Notes: a model not told the origin generated them from the sequence alone. Numbered from the stretch's first letter, positions 48,858 through 57,272 are shown. The stretch is DNA of 64,000 nucleotides from Bradyrhizobiaceae bacterium PARB1 (GCA_002256345.1 NKIY01000012.1:62001-126000); one strand, 5' to 3'. Made by a program: numbers and translations.

Positions 48858-50474
48858 ATGTCCGACACCGCTGCCCTGTCCAATTCCGCCGCGTCCCCGC
48901 TTGCCCTCGAGGTGGCCCGCCGCCGCACCTTCGCGATCATCTCGCATCCTGACGCCGGCAAGACCACGCTGACGGAAAAGCTGCTGCTGTTCGGCGGCGC
49001 CATCAATCTCGCCGGCCAGGTCAAGGCCAAGGGCGAACGCCGCAACACGCGCTCCGACTGGATGAAGATCGAGCGCGACCGCGGCATCTCCGTCGTCACC
49101 TCGGTGATGACCTTCGAATTCCAGGGACACGTGTTCAACCTGCTCGACACGCCCGGCCACGAAGACTTCTCGGAAGACACCTATCGCACGCTCACCGCTG
49201 TGGACTCCGCCATCATGGTGATCGACGCCGCCAAGGGCATCGAGGCGCGCACGCTGAAACTGATCGAGGTCTGCCGCCTCCGCGACATTCCGATCATCAC
49301 CTTCGTCAACAAGATGGACCGCGAGAGCCGCGACATCTTTGATCTCCTCGACGAGATCGAGAAGACGCTGGCGCTCGACACCGTGCCGATCAACTGGCCG
49401 GTCGGTCGCGGCCGCGATTTCGTCGGCACCTATGACATCGAGACCGGCGGCATCCGCCTGCTCGAAGGCGGCGGCGCCAAGACCGGCGCAGCCGAGAAGA
49501 TCGAAATCTCCGAACTGGCCAGCCGCAACGCCAATCTCGACGCCGACGAAATCGCCGGCGAACTCGAACTCGTCAAGGAAGCCGGCAAGCCGTTCGACCT
49601 GCAGGCGTTTCGTGAAGGCCATATGACCCCGGTCTATTTCGGCTCGGCGCTGCGCAACTTTGGCGTCGGCGATCTGCTCGAAGGCCTCGGCCGTTTCGCG
49701 CCGTCGCCGCGCGCGCAGGAGGCGGATGTCCGCAAGGTGGAAGCCGAGGAGCCGCGTATGTCGGCCTTCGTGTTCAAGATCCAGGCGAACATGGACCCCA
49801 ACCATCGCGACCGCATCGCCTTTGCGCGCCTCTGCTCGGGCAAGCTGACCCGCGGCATGAAGGCCAAGCTCGTGCGCACCGGCAAGAACATGTCGCTGTC
49901 GAGCCCGCAGTTTTTCTTCGCGCAGGACCGCGCGATTGCGGACGAAGCCTATGCCGGCGACGTGGTCGGCATCCCCAATCACGGCACGCTGCGCATCGGC
50001 GACACGCTGACGGATGGCGAGGACATCACCTTCATCGGCGTGCCGTCCTTCGCGCCGGAAATCGTCCGCCGTGTGCGTCTCGGCGATGCGATGAAGGCGA
50101 AGAAGCTGAAGGAAGCCCTGCAGCAGATGTCGGAAGAGGGCGTCGTGCAGGTATTCCGCCCACGCGATGGCGCGCCGGCACTGGTTGGCGTCGTCGGCCC
50201 GCTGCAGCTCGACGTGCTGAAGGCGCGCCTCGATGCGGAATATCAGCTGCCGGTGAGCTTCGAAGTCTCGGAATTCTCGCTGGCCCGCTGGATCTCGTCG
50301 GACAATGCCAAGGCGCTCGACACCTTTATGTCGAACAACAATTCCGGCGTCGCCGATGACGTCGACGGCGATCCCGTGTTCCTGGCGAAGAACGACTTCT
50401 ATCTGAACTACACAAAGGAACGCGCCGAAGGGATCGTGTTCTCGAACGTGAAGGACGTGAAGAAGAAGGGGTAG
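48858..50474 (+). CDS. prfC: Peptide chain release factor 3
   Basis: The GTPase RF3, 538 residues, which removes RF1/RF2 from the ribosome after termination. GTPase motifs are SHPDAGKTTLTEKL, the switch II region LLDTPGHEDFSEDTYR, and FVNKMD. The C-terminal half has RF3-type domains II and III (AFVFKIQANMDPNHRDRIAF, EGVVQVFRPRDGAPALVGVV). The ATG at 48858 gives the family N-terminus; upstream in-frame codons overlap the riboswitch. The last 145 bases reappear, diverged, at 52031-52170 beyond the SIR2 gene. Confidence 0.95.
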   Translation: MSDTAALSNSAASPLALEVARRRTFAIISHPDAGKTTLTEKLLLFGGAINLAGQVKAKGERRNTRSDWMKIERDRGISVVTSVMTFEFQGHVFNLLDTPGHEDFSEDTYRTLTAVDSAIMVIDAAKGIEARTLKLIEVCRLRDIPIITFVNKMDRESRDIFDLLDEIEKTLALDTVPINWPVGRGRDFVGTYDIETGGIRLLEGGGAKTGAAEKIEISELASRNANLDADEIAGELELVKEAGKPFDLQAFREGHMTPVYFGSALRNFGVGDLLEGLGRFAPSPRAQEADVRKVEAEEPRMSAFVFKIQANMDPNHRDRIAFARLCSGKLTRGMKAKLVRTGKNMSLSSPQFFFAQDRAIADEAYAGDVVGIPNHGTLRIGDTLTDGEDITFIGVPSFAPEIVRRVRLGDAMKAKKLKEALQQMSEEGVVQVFRPRDGAPALVGVVGPLQLDVLKARLDAEYQLPVSFEVSEFSLARWISSDNAKALDTFMSNNNSGVADDVDGDPVFLAKNDFYLNYTKERAEGIVFSNVKDVKKKG

Positions 50475-50513
50475 GGAGCGTCGCTCGTTCGGTTACTCCC
50501 GACCTCTCCTCAC

Positions 50514-50545
50514 ATCATGGCCGGGCTTCACCCGGTCATCCACCG
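50514..50545. repeat. Partial copy of the palindromic intergenic repeat
   Basis: The segment ATCATGGCCGGGCTTCACCC followed by GGTCATCCACC is one arm of the family seen at 2448, 5281 and 48214. It lies between prfC and the SIR2-like gene, which are convergent. Confidence 0.55.
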
Positions 50546-50588
50546 TTGCTGCAAGCGCGGACCTCGAAGTGCACCTCCGTTCGGTGCG

Positions 50589-51893
50589 TCACCGCCGCCT
50601 GAACCACATCGGCAGTTCCGGCTGGGTCGCGAGGTCCAGTTCCAGTTTCAGCTTTTCATCGATGACCTCGACACCGATGGTGAACGCGCCGTAGGCCTCG
50701 ATCACGCAATCCGCGACACCTTTCTTGGCCCGATGGGTCACGACCTGGCGCGGGAAGGTCGGATGCAAGTGGAATGATACCGGGCCGGCGAGAGGTCTGT
50801 TCGCTGCGTCGGCCGAGGCATCCACGCGCAGCGTGATATCGAGCGTCTCGTCGTCATTGATCTCGAAGCTCGCGACGCTGAGGCGTCTTCCGTTGCGTTC
50901 GCTCGTTTCTCCGAACCGACCCTTGTGCGGATCGTCCGGATCGAACTCCGGCAGCGCCTTGCTCGGCTTCATTGCGCTCGGTTCTCGCGGCTGCTCGTTG
51001 CCCGCGAGCGCGTCCAGCAGGTGCACGAGATTACAGTGTTCGTCTCCGCTCGGATGGGACGACGCGTGGCTGTAGAAGATCGGACTGACGCCGAATTTCC
51101 CGACCATGCGCGCACGGATCGCATCGCGCTCGGTCTCGTTCCGATAGCCCATAAGGGCGAAATGGCATGGCGGCGTGGTGCGTAGCCGGGCCGTGACCTC
51201 GCGCATGATATTGCCGAGGTCAGGATCGTTCATGGAGAAACCCACGAACACCACCGGATGCGTCAGAAAGATCGCCATCAGCTTGCGGCGGGCATCGTCA
51301 CTCGCGACGTAGCGCTCCACATAGGAGCTTTCCGTCAGGATGATGTTTTCCGGATCGTCATCGTGCCGGCCATGGAGATAGACGACGTAAGTGTCGGGGC
51401 GCCGGTTGCCGAGATTGATCAGAAAATCCGACACCATGGCGGGGTTGTGCCACGCGACAGATTTCGCGCTTCGTTCCGCAGCTTTCAGCGCCATCTCGAT
51501 GCATGGATCGTAGTTGGTGGTGATGTAGTGAGAGAAATTCATCCGTGCGAGCGAAAGATGCGGCTCCCGCACATCGCTTTTTTCCTTGAATTCCGTGCGG
51601 ATCAGCGTGCGAAAATCACGCGGCGCCATCCCGTTGACGAAGACTTCCGCCGTCCACGGGGCGTCGTTGAGATCGGCGAGAACCGTTCTCCACTGCAGGG
51701 CACGCGCTTTGGGGCTTGCGGTTTCCTGCAGGCGAACGAGCAATTGATGCCAGTTGGGATAGCCGGAATTGAGGCTGGCGCCGGCCCCGATCAGCGCAAT
51801 CGGCGGCCTGTTGCTCCGGATCAGCGCGGCGAGCTGGTCGAACGCAGCGCATCGCTCGAATGGTGGAAACAGTGGAGATTCGAGCGCCGTCAT
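50589..51893 (-). CDS. SIR2-like protein fused to a pYEATS-like C-terminal domain
   Basis: A 434-residue soluble protein. The N-terminal SIR2_2-type domain shows IALIGAGASLNSGYPNW (residues 32-48), FSHYITTNYDPCIE (near 120), YLHGRHDDDPENIILTESSY (near 173) and VVFVGFSMNDPDLGNIM. The asparagine of TTNYD and the histidine of LHG occupy the catalytic positions used by NAD-degrading antiphage SIR2 domains. After a charged linker, residues 345-434 resemble the prokaryotic YEATS-like domain (RLSVASFEINDDETL, VSFHLHPTFPR, EAYGAFTIGVEVIDEKLKL, ELPMWFRRR). This suggests an NADase effector joined to a small sensor domain. The gene is convergent with prfC. Confidence 0.8.
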   Translation of the reverse strand: MTALESPLFPPFERCAAFDQLAALIRSNRPPIALIGAGASLNSGYPNWHQLLVRLQETASPKARALQWRTVLADLNDAPWTAEVFVNGMAPRDFRTLIRTEFKEKSDVREPHLSLARMNFSHYITTNYDPCIEMALKAAERSAKSVAWHNPAMVSDFLINLGNRRPDTYVVYLHGRHDDDPENIILTESSYVERYVASDDARRKLMAIFLTHPVVFVGFSMNDPDLGNIMREVTARLRTTPPCHFALMGYRNETERDAIRARMVGKFGVSPIFYSHASSHPSGDEHCNLVHLLDALAGNEQPREPSAMKPSKALPEFDPDDPHKGRFGETSERNGRRLSVASFEINDDETLDITLRVDASADAANRPLAGPVSFHLHPTFPRQVVTHRAKKGVADCVIEAYGAFTIGVEVIDEKLKLELDLATQPELPMWFRRR

Positions 51894-52030
51894 CGATCGC
51901 CTCGGAAATGTAGTCTCTGAAATGCAATCTAGGATTGCTTCGTTCGCGGGCGAAGTCCAGCGCTATTCGGCCGCATTTTGTTGGTTTTCGTGCTGGCCTC
52001 CATTGGCTGACAGGAGAGAAACTCGACACC

Positions 52031-52192
52031 ATGTCCGCCAACAATTCCGGCGTCGCCGATGACGATCCGGCGTTCCTGGCAAAGAACGATTTCTATCTGA
52101 ACTACACCAAGGAACGCGCCGAAGGGATGGTGTTCTGGAGTGTGAAGGATATGAAGAAGAAGGGAGCTCGCATCCCCAAGGCAGGTTCATAA
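52031..52192 (+). pseudogene. Diverged duplicate of the prfC 3' end
   Basis: This 53-codon frame repeats the end of prfC (SANNSGVADDDPAFLAKNDF, then YLNYTKERAEG-VFW-VKD-KKKG). Against the original it has a 9-base in-frame deletion, several silent and about six replacement changes, and has lost the stop, so it reads on to a short new tail. The homology also takes in the preceding bases CTCGACACC. It has an ATG and a weak ribosome binding site, but no other RF3 domain. It bounds the SIR2-like gene opposite the true prfC end. It may be an attachment-site remnant or a tail brought in by recombination. Confidence 0.82.
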
Positions 52193-52245
52193 TAGGGACT
52201 GGTTCATGATAGTCTGCTTCGGCTGGCACGAAGGGCGAGAACGAA

Positions 52246-52779
52246 ATGAGCAGTGAAGCCAAGTGGGTTGGGTCGGGCGGAGGCCCTCTGATCTGTGTCG
52301 AGGAACGTCTCGCGCATCACTGGTTGGGCGTTGACAACGCCATTGCGGGTGATGATGACGGGAGTGACTACGACAGGGCTTGTGACATCGGGGACTTCCT
52401 CGGCAAGGTTCCTTTACCCGGCGCTGATGCCCTGATCCTAGGGGATGAGCCTCTACAAACCTGTGTCGATCGGACACATCCTGAGCATCCGTCTGTCCTG
52501 CGTGTTTACTACGCGGACCCCGATATTGATGTGATCAGGCAACTCCACGCGAGGGGCGATCTCGATTTCGCGAATCCGGAAGAGATGATCGAAATCGATG
52601 TCGGTTCGACGCCTCTCGTCATCTTTGACGCCGCTTTTCCTGGCGAGGACCGCAGTGTCCAGCGTCTTTCATTCGATCTGCGCCCCGGCCACTATAAAGT
52701 CCTGACGAAGAGGTTCGAGCCCGATGAGAGAATATCGGTTCTTGTGCATCGGTTCGTGCGGCAAGAACAGCTAATTTAA
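52246..52779 (+). CDS. Immunity protein, Imm21-like
   Basis: A soluble acidic protein of 177 residues. The segments WVGSGGGPLICVEERLAHHW, DYDRACDIGDFLGKVPLPG and ALILGDEPLQTCV match the Imm21 immunity-protein family, which protects against polymorphic toxins. No cognate toxin gene is next to it, so it could be an orphan immunity gene, or the family label may be imprecise. It follows the prfC-tail duplicate by 53 bases, within which GGTTCATAATAG and GGTTCATGATAG form a short direct repeat. Confidence 0.72.
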   Translation: MSSEAKWVGSGGGPLICVEERLAHHWLGVDNAIAGDDDGSDYDRACDIGDFLGKVPLPGADALILGDEPLQTCVDRTHPEHPSVLRVYYADPDIDVIRQLHARGDLDFANPEEMIEIDVGSTPLVIFDAAFPGEDRSVQRLSFDLRPGHYKVLTKRFEPDERISVLVHRFVRQEQLI

Positions 52780-53249
52780 GCCTGCCGCTCCTCCACCACC
52801 CTCTTGATATTCCCCAGCCCCAATTCCGCCTCCGCATCGATCCGTGCCACGATCTCCGGGCTCGCTTCCTTCGGCCGCGCGGGATTGCGGACTGTGCGGA
52901 TGAACTTCGTGCCGCCATCCACCTCCGTGCAGTCATACTGCACCACGATCGGGCCGATCGCGCTCATATGGGTGAGGCCGATCCATAGCCGCGGGCGGTC
53001 GCAGGCGATCACCAGCCAGTCGAGTTCGACCGGGCCGGAACGCGTCGACCAGTGTTCGTGAAAGGTGTCGCCAAAAGCCATCGGGCGGTCGTCGCAATCG
53101 ATCTCGTGGGACGAAGGCAGCCATTCCGGCCAGGATTTCGGATTGGTCACATAGTCGAAAACCGCCTCGGGTCTTGCCGCGATCACGATGGAATGGCTGC
53201 GCTCGAATGGATGTGCGTGGCCGGTGGGCTTGAGGTCCATGGTGGTCAT
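52776..53249 (-). CDS. SRPBCC-family (polyketide-cyclase/START-like) protein
   Basis: A 157-residue protein with the SRPBCC ligand-binding fold pattern: RSHSIVIAARPEAVFDYVTN, PKSWPEWLPSSHEIDCDDRP, then strands ELDWLVIACDRPRLWIGL and VVQYDCTEVDGGTKFIRTV, and a long C-terminal helix. It has no signal peptide. The ligand is unknown. Its stop codon overlaps that of the convergent Imm21-like gene by 4 bases. The ATG at 53249 follows AGGGA. Confidence 0.88.
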   Translation of the reverse strand: MTTMDLKPTGHAHPFERSHSIVIAARPEAVFDYVTNPKSWPEWLPSSHEIDCDDRPMAFGDTFHEHWSTRSGPVELDWLVIACDRPRLWIGLTHMSAIGPIVVQYDCTEVDGGTKFIRTVRNPARPKEASPEIVARIDAEAELGLGNIKRVVEERQA

Positions 53250-53402
53250 GTCGGCGTTTCCCTGAAGGCTTGTTGTTGTGCGCAGAGTGCAAGACGCCGC
53301 TGTCCGGGACAAGCCCCGGGATGAAGATGCATTATTGCGGGTGACGGAGAATTGACGAGGCGCCGGTGACCTTGAAGCGCCGATCTGCGTTTAGAATAGA
53401 TA

Positions 53403-54008
53403 ATGCGCCTTGTTCTGCTCGCTCTTGTCGTCACCGCCGCCTCCGCCGCCCATGCCGAGACGCAGCGGCTGCGCGCCGGCGATGCGGTGCCGTTCTCGCA
53501 TGCGCCGTGCAGCGTTTTCGATCGGCGGCCCTGCGCGCCCTATACGTGCAGCCTGCTGGATCACCACGGCCCGTGCATTCCTGAAATCGATTATCCCATC
53601 GGGCAGAATCTGCAGGTCACGGTGATGTCCAGGCCGCCACAGGACAAGCCCGACTGGTATCGCAAGCCCGATCACGATCTCGATACGCTCGTCGATCTCT
53701 TCGCGGCACTGCGTTCGTGCTGGACGCCGCCGGCGCAGGATGTCGCCCGCGCAGGGATGCAGATGTCGGTGATGTTTTCGTTCAATCGAACGGGCAGGCC
53801 GATCGCGCCGCCGCGCATGACCTTCGCCTCGCGCGACGCGCCGAAGGAGACGCGCGACACCTATCTCAAGGCGATCGACGACTCGCTGAATGGCTGCCTG
53901 CCGCTCACCTTCACCAAGGCGCTGGGCGGCGCCATCGCCGGGCGGCCGATCATGATCCGCTATATCGACAATCGCGAACTCGATGCAGGGGCGGGGGCGG
54001 TTCGCTGA
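53403..54008 (+). CDS. Exported protein with TolA/TonB C-terminal-like domain
   Basis: A 201-residue periplasmic protein with signal peptide MRLVLLALVVTAASAAHA. The N-terminal part has five cysteines in a short span (APCSVFDRRPCAPYTCSLLD, GPCIPE). The C-terminal part, from SCWTPPAQDVARAGMQMSVM to PLTFTKALGGAIAGRP, resembles the TolA/TonB-C-like domain of a Bradyrhizobium-typical family. Its role is unknown. Confidence 0.78.
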   Translation: MRLVLLALVVTAASAAHAETQRLRAGDAVPFSHAPCSVFDRRPCAPYTCSLLDHHGPCIPEIDYPIGQNLQVTVMSRPPQDKPDWYRKPDHDLDTLVDLFAALRSCWTPPAQDVARAGMQMSVMFSFNRTGRPIAPPRMTFASRDAPKETRDTYLKAIDDSLNGCLPLTFTKALGGAIAGRPIMIRYIDNRELDAGAGAVR

Positions 54009-54133
54009 CATCGGCGGCCGCGGCATTGAACCCGCTTGGCGCCTGCCGCGACGAACCGAGACCACGGGGGCATCCGCTGCGGAATGCGCCTGTTCGCAAT
54101 GATATCTCTCATGCAAGCTGATTGGAGTCTCGG

Positions 54134-54724
54134 ATGTTGAAACTGCTGGGCTGCACTGCCGTCGCCGCATTGTTCGCGGTTGTCCAGATCGATGCGAGCC
54201 ATGCCCAGAGCGCACCGCCCGCGGAGAAGGCCACGACGGATGCGGCAGCCGAGAAGGCTGCGGACAAGCCGGTGGCCGACAAACCTGTGGCGGACAAGCC
54301 CGCGGTGGACAAGGCTCCGGTTGACAAGCCTGCAGTCGATCGGGCCGCAGCGGAGAAACCGGCCGCAGAGAAGCCCGTCGCTGAAAAGCCGGCGGCGGAG
54401 AAACCGGCCGCCGACCGCGCAGCCGCCGACAAGGCGGCAACGGACAAGCCCGCGAGCGATCGTGCGGCGAGCGACAAGGCCGCTGCAGAGAAGCCTGCGG
54501 ACAAGGAAGCCGTGCGCTCACCGGCCAAGCCGGCGGCCGAGAAGCCCGCCGCCGAGAAGGCCGCGGCAACCAGCGATGACGAGCAGCCGAAGAAAAAGAA
54601 AGCAAAGCACCTGACGCGCCAGCAGGAACTCGATCGCTCGCTTGAGACCGGCACCGTGCCGGCGCGCTATCGCAACCAGGTGCCGAAGGAATATCACCAG
54701 TTCATTCCGTTCGCGAAGCAGTAA
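54134..54724 (+). CDS. Exported Ala/Lys/Pro/Glu-rich low-complexity protein
   Basis: A 196-residue protein with a signal peptide (LLGCTAVAALFAVVQIDASHA). Residues 30-145 are an array of roughly 5-residue units of the type A-(D/E)-K-(P/A)-(V/A), for example ADKPVADKP and AEKPAAEKP. They should form an extended or helical spacer like TolA or histone H1 tails. A charged C-terminus (KKKKAKHLTRQQELDRSLE, RYRNQVPKEYHQFIPFAKQ) follows. The role is unknown; a cell-envelope or DNA/polyanion binding spacer is possible. TTGGAG precedes the ATG. Confidence 0.8.
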   Translation: MLKLLGCTAVAALFAVVQIDASHAQSAPPAEKATTDAAAEKAADKPVADKPVADKPAVDKAPVDKPAVDRAAAEKPAAEKPVAEKPAAEKPAADRAAADKAATDKPASDRAASDKAAAEKPADKEAVRSPAKPAAEKPAAEKAAATSDDEQPKKKKAKHLTRQQELDRSLETGTVPARYRNQVPKEYHQFIPFAKQ

Positions 54725-54741
54725 CACCCCGGGCAGCTCAT

Positions 54742-54787
54742 CTCTCCCTGCCTTGCGAAGCTACGCTTCGCCGGGATGCGGGGAGAG
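54742..54787. repeat. Intergenic palindrome after low-complexity gene
   Basis: Outer arms CTCTCCC / GGGAGAG enclose an inner hairpin CGAAGC-TAC-GCTTCG. It lies between two convergent genes and may help end transcription. Confidence 0.55.
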
Positions 54788-54827
54788 GTGAGGCTGGAGC
54801 CGCTCACGCTGCGTCACGGCGCGCCGA

Positions 54828-55469
54828 TCAGCTCGCATATTTGTATTGCGGTGCCGCCTTCAGCTGCGCGGCCGTGGTGTCCATCTCGGCGCTCCACTTC
54901 TTGTCATGGCCGTTCCAGGTCAGGTTGAGGGCCGAGGGACGTACGGCGACGTCGTGCTCGTCGATCCCCAGAAAGCCGCCGACGCTGAGAATGTAGCCGT
55001 TCACATGGCCGCTCTCGTCCATGGCGATATCCTTGATGCTGCCGATCGACTTGTTGGCGGCGTTGTGGACGTCGAGGCCGATCAGTTGCGTGCCAAGCCT
55101 GTCGCCGGCCGGAATGGTGCGGAAGGCCTCGGCTGCAGCGGCGGTCTGGCTGACATCGACAACATTGGTTGCGCGGGCCTGGCCGTTGCCCTGATTGTCG
55201 CCGCCATCGCTGAAAGCGACTTCGGAAATCGCGGTCATCGAGTCCGGCGTGATATACATCGAGACCGGATCGCCATTGCGATCGGTGGCATTCACCACGA
55301 ATGAACCGGGTTCGACCTTGACGTTCGTCAACCCGGACTGCTGCAGGTCGTTGGTGACCCGCTGGATCACGCTGGGCTGCGCTGTGCTATCGTTGGAGGC
55401 GGCCTGTGCGATGGCGACTGTCGAGCCGGTAGCAAGCAGGGCGATCACCGCCAGTTTCATGACTTTCAT
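54828..55469 (-). CDS. Exported PRC-barrel domain protein
   Basis: A 213-residue exported protein with a signal peptide (LAVIALLATGSTVAIAQA). After a variable region, residues 135-195 match the PRC-barrel: GTQLIGLDVHNAANKSIGSI, KDIAMDESGHVNGYILSVGG, FLGIDEHDVAVRPSAL. Such proteins in rhizobia are periplasmic and often stress-induced; their function is not defined. The ATG at 55469 has GGAG 8 bases upstream. Confidence 0.87.
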   Translation of the reverse strand: MKVMKLAVIALLATGSTVAIAQAASNDSTAQPSVIQRVTNDLQQSGLTNVKVEPGSFVVNATDRNGDPVSMYITPDSMTAISEVAFSDGGDNQGNGQARATNVVDVSQTAAAAEAFRTIPAGDRLGTQLIGLDVHNAANKSIGSIKDIAMDESGHVNGYILSVGGFLGIDEHDVAVRPSALNLTWNGHDKKWSAEMDTTAAQLKAAPQYKYAS

Positions 55470-55651
55470 GACGTAAACTCCATATCCTTGTCGCCCTCGC
55501 ATGGACAACGATGCGGCCATGTCGCCGTTCGCGCATGTCCAGAATTTAATCGTCTCCCGGGGGCGTGAGCGCCGCGCATGCGGGCCGTCTCGCGACAATG
55601 AACCGCCGTTGCGCGTGCCGCGACGTAACGTTGGATCATTGGGAGGCAGCG

Positions 55652-56023
55652 ATGCGGCGGTGGCTGGTTGTTGGATGTGTGATCGGTGTCGTCGGCATCA
55701 TCGGCGGCGCCAGTGCGTGGCTGCTCTGGCCGCAGTCCGATGACTGGAGCGAGGAAGCAAAACTCTGCATCGGCGATAAGTACGCGGGTTTCTGGGACGC
55801 CAGTGGCCAGTACTCGTTCCGGATGGAATTCGAGAACAAGTGCTATCGCAAGGTCGCTTGCGGCGTCGATGTCATGGTCAGCAATGCCAAAGGCACGGTG
55901 AAGGACCACGGCAATGTCACCATCCCGGCGCGCGGCGAGATGCCGGGCACGGCGACCTACAGCCTGCCGACGACATCGTCGTCCGGCATGGCGCAGACGG
56001 CCAGGAATTGCCGGTTCGTGTGA
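55652..56023 (+). CDS. Membrane-anchored hypothetical protein
   Basis: A 123-residue protein with one N-terminal hydrophobic helix (WLVVGCVIGVVGIIGGASAW), which could be a signal anchor. A periplasmic beta-rich part with four cysteines follows (LCIGDKYAGFWDASGQYSF, NKCYRKVACGVDVMV, ARNCRFV). The ATG at 55652 has GGGAGG 5 bases upstream. I do not recognise the family. It is divergent from the PRC-barrel gene. Confidence 0.75.
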   Translation: MRRWLVVGCVIGVVGIIGGASAWLLWPQSDDWSEEAKLCIGDKYAGFWDASGQYSFRMEFENKCYRKVACGVDVMVSNAKGTVKDHGNVTIPARGEMPGTATYSLPTTSSSGMAQTARNCRFV

Positions 56024-56180
56024 GGTTGGGCTAGGCCGCATCTGGGCCGTATACTTATAAACGCAACGGCCGCATGTGACTGGGGCGACTAAGTCCGGGT
56101 TGCTCCCATAGCGATGTCACGATGGTCCACAACCGGGCGCAGAGTTTACGGCCGGTCTGCTTCTCGCTTAGTATCCTTAA

Positions 56181-56840
56181 ATGTCAAAACGCGCAGACCT
56201 ACTTGCCAGGATTGCCCGCACGGTGGCCGAACTTGCCCCGGACAGGATCGTGCGGGTTGCAATCGATGGCGTCGACGGGGCGGGAAAAACGACGTTTGCT
56301 AACGAGCTCGCGGGTGTGATGGTCGATTTTGGGCGACCCGTCATCAGAGCCTCCGTTGATGGCTTCCACAATCGAAGAGCGATCCGATATGCCAAGGGCC
56401 GGCAGTCGCCTATCGGTTTTTTCGAAGACTCCTACAATTACGCTTTGCTGAAGCAATATCTCTTGGAACCCCTGAGCCCCGGCGGCAATCGCCGTTATTG
56501 CATCGCGTCTTTCGACCACGTTACCGATAAACCCGTGGATTTGGTCGAGCGAGAAGCATCCTCGAATTCTATCCTCTTGCTGGACGGAATATTTCTGCAT
56601 CGTCCCGAGCTACGCCCTTACTGGGAGGCATCGATCTTCCTTCGTGTCGACTTTCCGGTATCGGTGGCACGCAATGCTGTTAGGGATGGTATCTCCCCGG
56701 ATCCGGCAGACGGCGCTAACCGTAGATACGTCGAGGGCCAGCGCATCTATCTGAGCAAATGTGCGCCCGAAGACTACGCGACAATTATTATTGATAACAA
56801 CGATCTTGCGGAGCCTGCACTCGTGAAAAAGTGCTGGTAG
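56181..56840 (+). CDS. Uridine-kinase-like P-loop nucleoside kinase
   Basis: A 219-residue P-loop kinase-like protein. The ATP-binding loop is VAIDGVDGAGKTTFANEL near residue 30. A substrate-region helix follows SVDGFHNRRAIRYAKG, and LLLDGIFLHRPELRPYW resembles the lid strand of uridine/cytidine kinases. The phosphate acceptor is uncertain; nucleosides, phosphoribulokinase-type sugars or coenzyme precursors are possible. The gene and its 3' flank are AT-richer than neighbours and use codons such as ATT and AAT more often, which suggests acquisition from elsewhere. Confidence 0.8.
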   Translation: MSKRADLLARIARTVAELAPDRIVRVAIDGVDGAGKTTFANELAGVMVDFGRPVIRASVDGFHNRRAIRYAKGRQSPIGFFEDSYNYALLKQYLLEPLSPGGNRRYCIASFDHVTDKPVDLVEREASSNSILLLDGIFLHRPELRPYWEASIFLRVDFPVSVARNAVRDGISPDPADGANRRYVEGQRIYLSKCAPEDYATIIIDNNDLAEPALVKKCW

Positions 56841-57272
56841 GCGGAAGGGATGGACGAATTTGTCGTACACCTGCGCCGATCACCCGTTTCAACTAGGCTC
56901 AGCAGTGGGAAAACAACCCTGCAGAGATTGGCCGCGCCATGGCTATCGAACTTTCTTCGCTCGGGATCAATTTGAGTTCCGCGCCGATCTTAGGCATCGA
57001 CGGTAACCGCAACAATCCTCTAATCGGTCGCCCACGCACCTGACCTAGTTGCCAAACGTGCGTATTCATTCATGAAGGAACTTGAATCTGTTGGCGTACG
57101 CGCCTGCGGCAAGCACACATTCTCGGATAAGAAGATAAGGTTCGAGAGCGCATTCTCATGGCAGGCCCCGTGCCATGTCCCCCATGCGATCGGCTTCGCT
57201 GCGCTACGCCGCTAAACTATCCCCGTAAAGAGCGGGAAGAGGTTAGGCCGGAGCCGCGCGCCTTGCGTGCGA
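56841..57272. other. Intergenic AT-richer region, no gene recognised
   Basis: About 430 bases beyond the kinase-like gene, lower in GC than the surroundings. A 34-codon plus-strand frame (56939-57043) lacks a clear ribosome binding site and family. The end contains the common intergenic words CGCTGCGCTACGCCGC and GCGGGAAGAGGTTAGG. Nothing else could be supported. Confidence 0.5.

Noticed and set aside
50475-52245. Integrase or transposase gene in the SIR2 locus
   Set aside because: I looked for one to explain the duplicated prfC tail; apart from the SIR2-like gene and the tail copy there is no open frame with recombinase motifs in this interval.
56939-57043. 34-codon frame MAIELSSLGINLSS... 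in the AT-richer patch
   Set aside because: Reads like a protein start, but the ribosome binding site is weak and there is no family or neighbour to support it.
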